Below, piece by piece: positions 1-6,112 of a stretch of 8,105 nt of DNA. Within the stretch, counting starts at the first letter, position 1. Each line of letters opens with the position of its first letter. Source of the stretch: Bacteroidaceae bacterium (GTDB taxonomy: Bacteria > Bacteroidota > Bacteroidia > Bacteroidales > Bacteroidaceae); the NCBI GenBank assembly GCA_017961965.1, contig JAGCWG010000362.1:1-8105 (forward strand), written 5' to 3'. Below the pieces are notes generated by a model that saw only the letters and a program-made list of their open reading frames with translations, was not told the origin of the DNA and did not search any database. Both the position numbers and the translations under genes were made by a program.

Positions 1-446
1 AAGTATAGACTAACTATAGACTAAGTACTGACTATGAAGTTAAGGACAAAACTTGAGGGGCGATATTCCTTTTGGTATTGAGGCTCACACCTCACATTAT
101 GCAAGTCTGTTTCTTCATAATGCCAAGGTCGTGACTTCGCTATGAGTCCGCTATGCCTTCGCTATGAGTCCGCTATGACTCCGCTATGACTCCGCTATTT
201 AGCAGAGAAATAGCAGAGGAATAGCGGAGGATTAGCAGAGAAACAACGGACAAACAGCGAAGAAACAACTAAAAAACAGCGGAAATTCAGGTGTTTTTCT
301 GCGGTATTTGGCTGCAAGAAGAATAAACGTCTATCAAACACTACGGAATATGGTATAATACAGAATGAAGTTTCTACAAAAAGAACGTTTCAAAGAAAGT
401 TTATCCTTTATCACATATTCTTCTTGGTAAATATTTCTAACAGCCG
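1..446. other. Gene-free region upstream of metY
   Basis: No convincing gene is present. The left end (4-36) carries three 11-mers (TATAGACTAAC, TATAGACTAAG, TACTGACTATG). Two longer 11-mer arrays follow at 139-287. The stretch 288-420 is AT-rich without a recognisable gene or strong hairpin; a TGGTAT half-site at 351-356 resembles part of the dyad upstream of cysK. A possible GTG start at 424 and an ATG at 452 lie on or before the metY promoter and are unlikely to be used. Confidence 0.7.
139..287. repeat. Two opposed arrays of 11-bp tandem repeats
   Basis: Units of exactly 11 bp run without gaps. The left array (139-193) has five units of type GCTATGASTCC, then a partial GCTATT. The right array (200-287) has eight units of type TAGCAGAGAAA, decaying rightward to CAACTAAAAAA and CAGCGGAAATT. 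The two arrays are imperfect inverted copies, since CTCCGCTA on the left faces TAGCRGAG on the right, so the block could extrude a cruciform or form an RNA hairpin. The reading frame is not open. Function unknown; it lies about 160 bp upstream of the metY promoter. Confidence 0.85.
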
Positions 447-454
447 TAACTTTG
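423..454 (+). promoter_or_regulatory. Bacteroidetes-type promoter for metY
   Basis: A -7 element TAACTTTG at 447-454 fits TAnnTTTG exactly. A -33-like CTTG at 423-426 lies 20 bp upstream, matching three of four bases of TTTG. Transcription would begin near 457-461, giving a leader of about 100 nt to the ATG at 557 or 180 nt to the ATG at 638. It argues against the possible starts at 424 and 452. Confidence 0.6.
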
Positions 455-456
455 CA

Positions 457-532
457 GCGTCAAAAGGAAATAAAGAGCCCACGACTAACTCACCAAAGGG
501 TGAGGACGCAATCAGGGACAAAGCATATTTCC
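457..532 (+). ncRNA. Pseudoknotted metY leader, candidate riboswitch
   Basis: Three complementary segments nest as an H-type pseudoknot. P1 pairs GCGTC (457-461) with GACGC (505-509). An apical hairpin pairs CTCACC (489-494) with GGTGAG (499-504) around AAAG and abuts the P1 3' strand. GGAAATA (466-472), inside the P1 loop, pairs perfectly with TATTTCC (526-532) downstream. CCC (478-480) and GGG (515-517) could add a short contact. Its place in the leader of a methionine-pathway gene suggests SAM or methionine sensing. SAM-II and SAM-V are H-type pseudoknots of this general topology, but their conserved core was not recognised here, so the class is left open. The fold is by eye only. Confidence 0.5.
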
Positions 533-637
533 AAGACAAAATTAAAAATAAAAAAAATGAAAGTAACAGATTTATTAAAAAGCCTTTTCGGCACAGAGAA
601 AGAAAATATTATTAACAATTCAAAAACAGATACGACT

Positions 638-1924
638 ATGGCAAAGAAACTTCATCTCGAAACACTCGCACTCCATGTAGGACAGGAAAATGCAGATCCA
701 GCAACAGATTCACGTGCAGTACCAATCTATCAGACAGCATCATACGTATTCCACAATGCACAGCACGCATCTGACCGTTTCGGACTTCGTGATGCAGGTA
801 ACATATACGGCCGTCTCACAAACTCTACTCAGGGTGTATTTGAAGACCGTGTAGCAGCTCTCGAAGGAGGTGTAGCAGGTCTTGCCGTAGCATCTGGTGC
901 AGCTGCCGTGACTTACGCTCTCCAGAATATCGCACAGAACGGTGACCACATCGTGGCAGCAGATAATCTCTATGGTGGTTCATACAACCTTATTACTCAC
1001 ACATTGAGCACTCAGGGTGTTGACTATACCATCGTAAATGTAAATGACCTCAAAGCCCTTGAAGCAGCCATCCGACCTAACACAAAGGCTGTATATGTAG
1101 AGACATTCGGTAATCCGAACTCAGACATTACAAACTTAGACGCAATAGCTGAGATAGCACACAAGCACAACACGCTTCTCATCGTAGATAACACATTCGG
1201 TACACCAGTACTCATCCGTCCAATCGAGCACGGAGCAGACGTAGTGGTTCACTCTGCTACAAAGTTCCTCGGCGGTCACGGTTCTTCACTTGGTGGTGTA
1301 ATCGTTGATGCTGGTAAGTTTGACTTCAAGGCTAATGCCGACAAGTACCCTACCCTTGCGAAGCCAGACCCATCATATCATGGTGCAGTCTTTGCAGACG
1401 TGGCAGGTGCTGCAGCCTATGTAACTCGTATCCGCGCCGTCATTCTTCGTGACACAGGAGCAACAATTTCTCCATTCAACGCATGGATTCTCCTTCAGGG
1501 CGTAGAGTCTCTCCCACTCCGCATAGAGCGTCACGTGGAGAATGCCCTCAAGGTTGTTGACTTCCTCTCAAAGCATCCAAAGGTAAAGAGTGTGTCACAC
1601 CCTGCACTTCCTTCACACAGAGACCACGAGCTCTACAAGAAGTTCTTCCCTAAGGGAGCCGGCAGCATCTTCACATTCGAGATTAACGGTAGTCAGGACG
1701 ATGCATGGAAGTTTATCGACAATCTCAAGATATTCTCTCTCCTCGCTAACGTGGCAGACGTGAAGTCACTCGTCATACATCCATACACCACAACACACTC
1801 ACAGCTCTCTCCAGAGGAACTTGCTGAGCAGCACATCACACCTTCTACAGTACGTCTCTCTATCGGTGTTGAGCATATTGACGACATTATTGACGACCTC
1901 AAACAGGCGCTTGACGCAATTTAA
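638..1924 (+). CDS. metY: O-acetylhomoserine sulfhydrylase (PLP-dependent, Cys/Met metabolism family)
   Basis: A cytoplasmic PLP enzyme that makes homocysteine from O-acetylhomoserine and sulfide, the direct-sulfhydrylation step of methionine synthesis. Numbering from ATG 638 (428 aa), the sequence shows the YGR phosphate-contact motif (57-59), the SGAAA loop (86-90), Asp184 in VDNTFGTP contacting the pyridine nitrogen, and the PLP lysine Lys209 in HSATKFLGGHG. The C-terminal PSTVRLSIGVEH segment is typical of the O-acetylhomoserine branch, as is the length of about 430 aa. An in-frame ATG at 557 would add 27 residues and has a very A-rich upstream tract, so it is a real alternative. The gene stands alone between its own promoter and a hairpin. 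A cystathionine gamma-synthase or lyase is less likely given length and motif spacing. Confidence 0.93.
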   Translation: MAKKLHLETLALHVGQENADPATDSRAVPIYQTASYVFHNAQHASDRFGLRDAGNIYGRLTNSTQGVFEDRVAALEGGVAGLAVASGAAAVTYALQNIAQNGDHIVAADNLYGGSYNLITHTLSTQGVDYTIVNVNDLKALEAAIRPNTKAVYVETFGNPNSDITNLDAIAEIAHKHNTLLIVDNTFGTPVLIRPIEHGADVVVHSATKFLGGHGSSLGGVIVDAGKFDFKANADKYPTLAKPDPSYHGAVFADVAGAAAYVTRIRAVILRDTGATISPFNAWILLQGVESLPLRIERHVENALKVVDFLSKHPKVKSVSHPALPSHRDHELYKKFFPKGAGSIFTFEINGSQDDAWKFIDNLKIFSLLANVADVKSLVIHPYTTTHSQLSPEELAEQHITPSTVRLSIGVEHIDDIIDDLKQALDAI

Positions 1925-1934
1925 TAGCACGTCC

Positions 1935-1958
1935 CCATCCTCCCACAAGGGAGGGTGG
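1935..1958 (+). terminator. Hairpin terminator after metY
   Basis: CCATCCTCCC (1935-1944) pairs along all ten positions, with one U-G wobble, with GGGAGGGTGG (1949-1958) around an ACAA loop. It begins 11 nt after the metY stop codon. The following T-tract is weak (ATTCATTTT from about 1972), so it may act as an RNA 3'-end stabiliser or a bidirectional barrier between convergent genes. Confidence 0.6.
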
Positions 1959-2016
1959 CTAATGCATCAAACATTCATTTTGAAAATAGGTATATGAATA
2001 TGAGCGATGAGGAAAA

Positions 2017-2042
2017 CATTCCTAATTACTCATTCCTAATTA
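2017..2042. repeat. 14-bp tandem duplication at the 3' end of the esterase-like gene
   Basis: CATTCCTAATTA occurs at 2017-2028 and 2031-2042, giving a 14-bp period. The minus-strand stop codon (2026-2028) lies in the left copy. Fourteen is not a multiple of three, so the duplication may have changed the last residues of the protein. Confidence 0.7.
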
Positions 2043-3105
2043 AAATGACTCTTACGTAGTCTTTTATGTGATAAAGGCGATTGCCGTAGTTTTTTTGTGA
2101 ATCAGAGATGAGGATTAGTGTCTGGCGTCCATCCGTAAGACGTGGGCCCAGACACATCCCCTCATAGTTGGCAAGATTATGCTTTATCATATTGAGACGG
2201 GTGCAGAACTCGGCAACAAGTGTCTTGTTCATGCATACATCAACTGGTATTTCATGAAGTGATTCTATTTGTTGGGATTGAGACGGTGCGACACGATAAA
2301 TCCTGTGTCGTACCCAACTTCCCAAGTATCTTTTAGCCACATAGAACTCACGTTCAAGCACTAATAGGCTACCATCATCAAGGCAGCAAAGGGCAGAGAC
2401 TCCGTAGGCATAGTTTCTGCCTTTTTTCTTTGCACGTGGTGCATCCATGCGGTAGGCATACTGGTGTAGAGGCTTCAAGGTCTTGTCGTCGAACGAGACA
2501 AGACGAAGCATACAACCTGTTGTGTCTCCAGGCACAGTCATATTGCCATCTGCCTTTAGCGTTTGCTCCGTCGTTGTCCACAGACAATGGTCTTTCTTGG
2601 AGTAAGCAAGAGCCTCAAAGCCATAGTTGCCGTATATGGCATCTTTGCCGAAGGAGGCAGGTACGGCAAGTTCCCTACCCGTTGGCTCTCCCTCCGTCGT
2701 GTATTCCACCACACGCTGGTTTGCCTCATTCGAGACAAACAACGTCTCTCGGTCTGGCACATACGCAATACCTTCGGCATCGCTCACGCCATGCTCACCA
2801 CCGACCTCGGCAACGAGTGAAGCCTCCCTGACTTTACCCTTCAACGAATCTATGTCAAACGAGAAAATCCTGAATGTGTGCCTGGCATCCTTATCGTCCA
2901 CCACAGCATAATGTGTTCCACCTATATGCGTTATACCGCTATAATTGGCACCAGCGATATTCCACTTCGCCAGATTCTGCTGCTTGCGAAGCGTTACGTT
3001 GTTGCCTGCCATGACTGGCAAGGAAAGGAAAAGAAAAAAGAAGAAGAGCCCAACCCAAGGGGAGAAGCCTTGATTACTCCTTCGTATGTAGTTTATAATA
3101 TTCAT
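2026..3105 (-). CDS. Secreted esterase-like activity of phytase family protein
   Basis: A 359-aa exported protein. Residues 1-33 form a signal peptide: RR near position 8, a hydrophobic core rich in Phe and Leu (about 18-31), and likely cleavage after Ala33. The mature part resembles the esterase-like/phytase-like beta-propeller family (Pfam PF13449 from memory). Typical elements are SDAEGIAY (108-115) and, near the C-terminus, NYEGMCLGP (313-321) followed by DGRQTLILISD (325-335). These acidic and glycine-rich motifs recur in the family; the substrate is not established, and an actual phosphatase or phytase role should not be assumed. No lipobox cysteine follows the signal, so a periplasmic location is likely. 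It ends facing metY and probably shares the 1935-1958 hairpin region. No clear promoter was found just upstream. Confidence 0.75.
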   Translation of the reverse strand: MNIINYIRRSNQGFSPWVGLFFFFLFLSLPVMAGNNVTLRKQQNLAKWNIAGANYSGITHIGGTHYAVVDDKDARHTFRIFSFDIDSLKGKVREASLVAEVGGEHGVSDAEGIAYVPDRETLFVSNEANQRVVEYTTEGEPTGRELAVPASFGKDAIYGNYGFEALAYSKKDHCLWTTTEQTLKADGNMTVPGDTTGCMLRLVSFDDKTLKPLHQYAYRMDAPRAKKKGRNYAYGVSALCCLDDGSLLVLEREFYVAKRYLGSWVRHRIYRVAPSQSQQIESLHEIPVDVCMNKTLVAEFCTRLNMIKHNLANYEGMCLGPRLTDGRQTLILISDSQKNYGNRLYHIKDYVRVILIRNE

Positions 3106-3160
3106 TCAAGTCAGATTCTTTCGTGCGCTCAAGGTGCCAATTAGAAAAAAATTTTTTTTG

Positions 3161-3189
3161 AAACACAGAGGGCACAGAGGACAGAGAGA
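3161..3189. repeat. ACAGAG-type interspersed repeat, copy A
   Basis: Tandem degenerate units of about 8-10 bp (ACACAGAGGG, CACAGAGGAC, AGAGAGA) follow an eight-T run. The same pattern recurs at 3352-3379, 5913-5946 and, inverted, 5976-6002, always outside genes. Confidence 0.65.
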
Positions 3190-3210
3190 AAAGGCCCCCG
3201 ACCTTCGGAG

Positions 3211-3242
3211 TTAAAAGTTAAAAATTAAAAGTTAAAAGTTAA
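3211..3242. repeat. Heptamer tandem repeat (TTAAAAG)n
   Basis: Four complete 7-bp units (TTAAAAG, TTAAAAA, TTAAAAG, TTAAAAG) plus TTAA. Similar GTTAA-rich sequence appears at 7079-7190. No coding potential. Confidence 0.8.
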
Positions 3243-3351
3243 GCCGGCTCACAACTCATAACCCATAACTCTGAACTTTGAACTCTTTTGGCGGCCTCCG
3301 GTTTAGTGGGGGGATGGAGGTCTAAGGCTAATAAAAATTTTGTTTTTTTCA

Positions 3352-3379
3352 GCACAGAGGACACTGAGGTCACAGAGAA
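3352..3379. repeat. ACAGAG-type interspersed repeat, copy B
   Basis: GCACAGAGGACACTGAGGTC and the following ACAGAGAAA repeat the pattern of copy A and likewise follow a run of seven T at 3343-3349. Confidence 0.65.
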
Positions 3380-3402
3380 AGCCATTTTAATTAAAAATGA
3401 TT

Positions 3403-3441
3403 TAGCCCGGATGGCCGCCCCCTTCGGGGGCCGGGGGGCTA
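3403..3441 (-). terminator. GC-rich hairpin ending the patatin gene
   Basis: TAGCCC (3403-3408) and GGGCTA (3436-3441) pair around an inner GC stem with a CCCCC-TTC-GGGGG core (3418-3430). The minus-strand stop codon is inside the outer stem. Reading the minus strand, an AT-rich stretch with ATTTTT follows about 5 nt beyond the stem, so intrinsic termination of the phospholipase gene is plausible though not textbook. Confidence 0.5.
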
Positions 3442-5487
3442 AAACATATATCCAATATTCAGGAATGCTCCGACGGATTCGGTGATGTTGCTCCAGTTCA
3501 GGTTGAACTCGATAGGTCCGATAGGAGACTTGTATCCGTATCCTATGGCTGCACCATACATGTTGGTGGAGTTGACCGTAACAATCTTTTCGAGAGCATT
3601 GCCTGCAAGGGCATAGTTGGCAATACCGAACATATAGTTGTTGGTCGTCACGTTGTGACGCACCCTCATTCCGAGCACAAGGATGTTATTCGGAACAATC
3701 TGTATGTGGTTTACTCCAGCAAAAGGAATCTGATGTTCCATGTAGTGGCCGTAGGTATCTATTCCGCCTATCACGTTAAGATTATTGAGATGCGTATTAC
3801 GGTTTGGCAACAGACGACCTGCCACGGACGGCATGAGCGTGAACTTGCGTGACACAGGTAATGCTGCCTCGAAATAGCCCTCAACGATATGGAGAGGCAG
3901 ACCGCCATTGTACTCGTGCATATTGTCCGTGAAGAGCGTGTAACGGAGAGTCCACTTCATACCCCTGCGAGGCATGACAGAGGCATCCTGCGAGTCGAAT
4001 GCAATATTGGCAAAGTAGCTGAAGCTACGGTCATTCTCCCTTGTCTGTACAAAATCTATCCAGTCGGTCTGACGAAGAAGATTGTTGTAATGGCTGTAGT
4101 TCCAGTCGGCACCGAATGCCACGAGCATCTTGTGCCATGAACGGCGGAAAGACAGACGGAACGACTCGTCGTAATAGTCGAGCGTTGCCATGTGGTCACC
4201 ATTGTTATACACCTTGGTATCGTTGGACGTATGCTGATAGCGTGCTCCTATCGTCCATTCGCCCCAAGGGTTGAACTCGAACCTGAGCTTGCCATACATA
4301 CGCTTTCCGAGACGGAGCTCAAAGCCTGCACGTGCCTTACGCTTATGGTTGAACTCATACGAGCCGCCAAGGAGGAGCGTTGCAAGTTCCTCGTTGTCGA
4401 ATCGCGCTCCAAATCCGATGAAGCTGGCATTAGGATGGTCGTTATATATGGATGCCACAGGTGTGACTACCGTATCGGCATCAAGTATCTTAGGCTTGCG
4501 TACGGCAAGAGGCTCAATACGTCCGAGGTGTTCCTTCAGGCTTAGCAGTTCGTCCCACTTCTCACGTGCAGCCATGTTGCCACGTTCAAGGAGCGTGTCG
4601 ATAGCCACCTTGGAGAAGCTGGCAGACGAATAGCCGTTGACATTCACATTGATGTGCACGTCGGTCTTTTCCACGTTTTCCTTATATTTATTGGAACAGA
4701 TGACATCAAGGATACGCAGGAGCACCTCGCCCGTGCTGTTTATCTGCTCTGCCGTCTTATGCTTGTCCGTCACGTCAACGCCGATGACGACATCAGCACC
4801 CATGCGTCGTGCCACATCCACGGGATAGTTGTTGACAAGACCTCCGTCCACAAGTACCATGCCGTTCTTCTTGATTGGCGGGAACACTCCCGGTATAGCC
4901 ATGCTTGAGCGCATACTCTCGGCAAGGATTCCTGAACGCATCACAATCTCGTTGCCAGAGACGATGTCCGTTGCCACACACGCAAAAGGGATTGGCAGCT
5001 TGCTGTACGACATACTGTCGAGATGGTCAGCCGTAAGCTCGGAGAAGAACCTGCCTATATTGTTGCCCTTGAGCAGTCCTCCCTCGATAACCTCAAAAGG
5101 GCTCTTGTCAAAGGTTGCACTCACCACATAACGATCCTCCAGCTGACGTGAATACATGCTCTTCTGGCTACGTTCCTGACCATCCGTCAGGAGCAAAGCC
5201 CAGTTCTGCGCACGCACGATGCTGTCAAGCTGATGCGTTGTATAGCCTGAGCAGTACAAGCCACCCACGATGGAGCCCATACTCGTACCCACAATAATGT
5301 CAATAGGAATGCCCGCTTCCTCGATGACCTTCAGCGCACTCACGTGGGCAACACCCTTTGCGCCACCACCGCTGAGCACCACAGCCACCTTCTTGCGCCT
5401 ACCCCTACGCTGAGCCGAAGCATCAGTAGGAAGTAAGAACAGCGCACAAAGCAATCCAAAGAGTATGTATCTAAAGAATCTATTCAT
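3439..5487 (-). CDS. Patatin-like phospholipase with C-terminal outer-membrane beta-barrel (type Vd-like)
   Basis: A 682-aa envelope protein. Residues 1-25 are a signal peptide ending in DASA, followed by a basic stretch (QRRGRRKK). The patatin domain spans about 33-300 and carries the oxyanion-hole glycines GGGAKG (40-45), the nucleophile Ser69 in GTSMG (67-71), and the catalytic Asp214 in DGG (214-216), so the Ser-Asp dyad is intact. From about residue 355 to the terminal Phe the protein has alternating aromatic strands typical of a BamA/TamA-type barrel and ends in GYMF. Family knowledge (PlpD, FplA) places such proteins in the outer membrane as lipid hydrolases presented or released by their own barrel. 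Here only about 30 residues (323-354) separate the domains, so the usual POTRA domain appears missing. A minus-strand promoter lies at 5690-5720, giving a leader of about 200 nt. Confidence 0.9.
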   Translation of the reverse strand: MNRFFRYILFGLLCALFLLPTDASAQRRGRRKKVAVVLSGGGAKGVAHVSALKVIEEAGIPIDIIVGTSMGSIVGGLYCSGYTTHQLDSIVRAQNWALLLTDGQERSQKSMYSRQLEDRYVVSATFDKSPFEVIEGGLLKGNNIGRFFSELTADHLDSMSYSKLPIPFACVATDIVSGNEIVMRSGILAESMRSSMAIPGVFPPIKKNGMVLVDGGLVNNYPVDVARRMGADVVIGVDVTDKHKTAEQINSTGEVLLRILDVICSNKYKENVEKTDVHINVNVNGYSSASFSKVAIDTLLERGNMAAREKWDELLSLKEHLGRIEPLAVRKPKILDADTVVTPVASIYNDHPNASFIGFGARFDNEELATLLLGGSYEFNHKRKARAGFELRLGKRMYGKLRFEFNPWGEWTIGARYQHTSNDTKVYNNGDHMATLDYYDESFRLSFRRSWHKMLVAFGADWNYSHYNNLLRQTDWIDFVQTRENDRSFSYFANIAFDSQDASVMPRRGMKWTLRYTLFTDNMHEYNGGLPLHIVEGYFEAALPVSRKFTLMPSVAGRLLPNRNTHLNNLNVIGGIDTYGHYMEHQIPFAGVNHIQIVPNNILVLGMRVRHNVTTNNYMFGIANYALAGNALEKIVTVNSTNMYGAAIGYGYKSPIGPIEFNLNWSNITESVGAFLNIGYMF

Positions 5488-5517
5488 ATAACGTTACAAT
5501 CTATTATCCCAAAATAT

Positions 5518-5531
5518 CGCGCATGCGCGCG
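5518..5531. repeat. Palindromic alternating CG/CA/TG tract
   Basis: CGCGCATGCGCGCG is strictly alternating pyrimidine-purine over 14 bp, and 5518-5529 is a perfect 12-bp palindrome. It abuts the left arm of the large inverted repeat in otherwise AT-rich DNA. Such tracts favour Z-DNA under negative supercoiling; a role here is inferred. Confidence 0.75.
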
Positions 5532-5643
5532 GACGAAGAAAAAACAAGTAAAAACCTATAAAAACAATTAAAAACCGAGATTCTGAGAAAAAGAATGTTT
5601 TAAAAATGTTTTTTCTTGTTTTTATCGGTTTTTTCTTCGTCCG
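5530..5643. repeat. Inverted repeat with 10-bp-phased A-tracts
   Basis: CGGACGAAGAAAAAAC (5530-5545) is the exact reverse complement of 5628-5643. Inside the left arm, A-tracts start at 5539, 5550, 5560 and 5570. Inside the right arm, T-tracts start at 5609, 5619 and 5629. The near-10-bp spacing on both sides predicts intrinsically curved DNA. If the minus-strand promoter at 5690-5720 is used, the whole element lies in the leader of the patatin mRNA and would form a 16-bp stem closing about 82 nt. Confidence 0.8.
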
Positions 5644-5689
5644 AACCTTTGGTGCGAAAAAAGATTATCGACACTAATATTGCCGCTTG

Positions 5690-5720
5690 CAAAATTACAT
5701 CTTTTTTGCCGAGTTACAAG
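5690..5720 (-). promoter_or_regulatory. Bacteroidetes-type promoter for the patatin gene
   Basis: On the minus strand, TAATTTTG (5697-5690) matches TAnnTTTG exactly, and CTTG (5720-5717) lies 19 bp upstream as a three-of-four -33 match. The start would be near 5684, about 200 nt before the ATG. Confidence 0.5.
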
Positions 5721-5792
5721 CAACAAAGCCGACTAAAATTTATTGACACTCACAATACTTCCCATCGTCATGGTACAACACCCGAAAAACGC

Positions 5793-5810
5793 ATACCATA
5801 GATGTGGTAT
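5793..5810. promoter_or_regulatory. Operator-like dyad upstream of cysK promoter
   Basis: ATACCATAGATGTGGTAT is a perfect 6-bp inverted repeat (ATACCA, TGGTAT) with a 6-bp spacer. A further TGGTA half-site lies at 5771-5775. It sits about 27 bp upstream of the -33 region of the cysK promoter, a common place for an activator. The regulator is unknown. Confidence 0.4.
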
Positions 5811-5836
5811 ATTGACAACATTTATGCCACAAATGT

Positions 5837-5867
5837 TTTTTCATATCACGACAAAAACATAATTTTG
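5837..5867 (+). promoter_or_regulatory. Bacteroidetes-type promoter for cysK
   Basis: TAATTTTG (5860-5867) matches the TAnnTTTG -7 element exactly. A T-run at 5836-5841 gives a partial -33 match about 19 bp upstream. Transcription would start near 5873, giving a leader of about 240 nt. Confidence 0.55.
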
Positions 5868-5912
5868 CATCGTGAAAACAGAGAAGAGGGCTCCGAAGGA
5901 GAGTGGATTTAC

Positions 5913-6002
5913 AACACAGAGAACACGGAGACCTCAGAGGACTCAGAAAAATTAAGATTTAAGAATTAGCAAGTACTCTGCTTTCTCTGTGCTCTCTGTG
6001 TT
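5913..6002 (+). repeat. Stem-loop of inverted ACAGAG repeats in the cysK leader
   Basis: AACACAGAGAACACGGAG (5913-5930) pairs with CTCTGTGCTCTCTGTGTT (5985-6002) over 18 positions with one mismatch and one G-U wobble. CAGAG (5935-5939) and CTCTG (5976-5980) may extend it internally. The two arms are ACAGAG-type repeat copies C and D in opposite orientation. No terminator T-run follows, so it is more likely a leader structure or a pair of inverted repeat insertions. Confidence 0.65.
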
Positions 6003-6024
6003 GAAAAAACACTCACCACCGCGA

Positions 6025-6104
6025 GAACTCACGAACTTAAGAACTCAAAAACTTAAGAACTCAAAAACTTAAAAACTCAAGAACTCACAAACTTAAAAAC
6101 TCAC
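6025..6104 (+). repeat. Ten octamer tandem repeats directly before cysK
   Basis: Ten gap-free 8-bp units of type RAACTYAM run from GAACTCAC (6025) to AAACTCAC (6104), alternating mainly between GAACTCAA and AAACTTAA. The array ends 8 bp before the expected cysK start codon and so forms its ribosome-loading region. Its A-richness suits Bacteroidetes translation initiation. Copy number could vary by slippage. Confidence 0.9.
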
Positions 6105-6112
6105 ATAAAACT

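Larger units (their letters stand above)
3106..3438. other. Repeat-rich spacer between two minus-strand genes
   Basis: No gene. It holds an ACAGAG-type repeat (3161-3189), a heptamer array (3211-3242), a second ACAGAG-type repeat (3352-3379), and GC-rich hairpin sequence (3403-3441). The two ACAGAG copies each follow a run of T and each precede a GC-rich block containing CCTTCGG, so the spacer may be two diverged copies of one composite unit. Confidence 0.6.
5488..6112. other. Divergent regulatory region between patatin gene and cysK
   Basis: No gene. From left to right it holds a Z-prone palindrome (5518-5531), a phased A-tract inverted repeat (5530-5643), a minus-strand promoter (5690-5720), an operator-like dyad (5793-5810), a plus-strand promoter (5837-5867), a stem-loop built of ACAGAG repeats (5913-6002), and ten octamers (6025-6104). 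TATTGACA occurs at 5741-5748 and 5810-5817. No ATG occurs between 5868 and the expected cysK start. Confidence 0.7.

Noticed and set aside
139..287. CRISPR array
   Set aside because: Units are contiguous 11-mers without unique spacers, and no cas-like gene is nearby.
457..532. SAM-I (S-box) riboswitch
   Set aside because: The conserved S-box blocks and four-way junction are absent; the pairing pattern is a pseudoknot instead.
424..615. 63-codon open frame starting at GTG
   Set aside because: It begins upstream of the predicted metY transcription start, overlaps the pseudoknot, and has no recognisable protein features.
452..637. Start of metY at ATG 452
   Set aside because: This ATG is inside the -7 promoter element, and the added residues do not resemble the family; ATG 638 or 557 is preferred.
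2430..2831. Plus-strand open frames across the esterase-like gene
   Set aside because: They lie antisense to a clear gene and show arginine/serine-rich shadow composition.
4192..5131. Plus-strand open frames across the patatin gene
   Set aside because: Antisense shadows of a gene with intact catalytic motifs; no independent start signals.
5998..6072. Phase-variable translation of cysK from GTG 5998 or TTG 6001 through the octamers
   Set aside because: That frame stops at TAA 6070-6072 and the octamers carry TAA in several frames, so gain or loss of units would usually still hit a stop.
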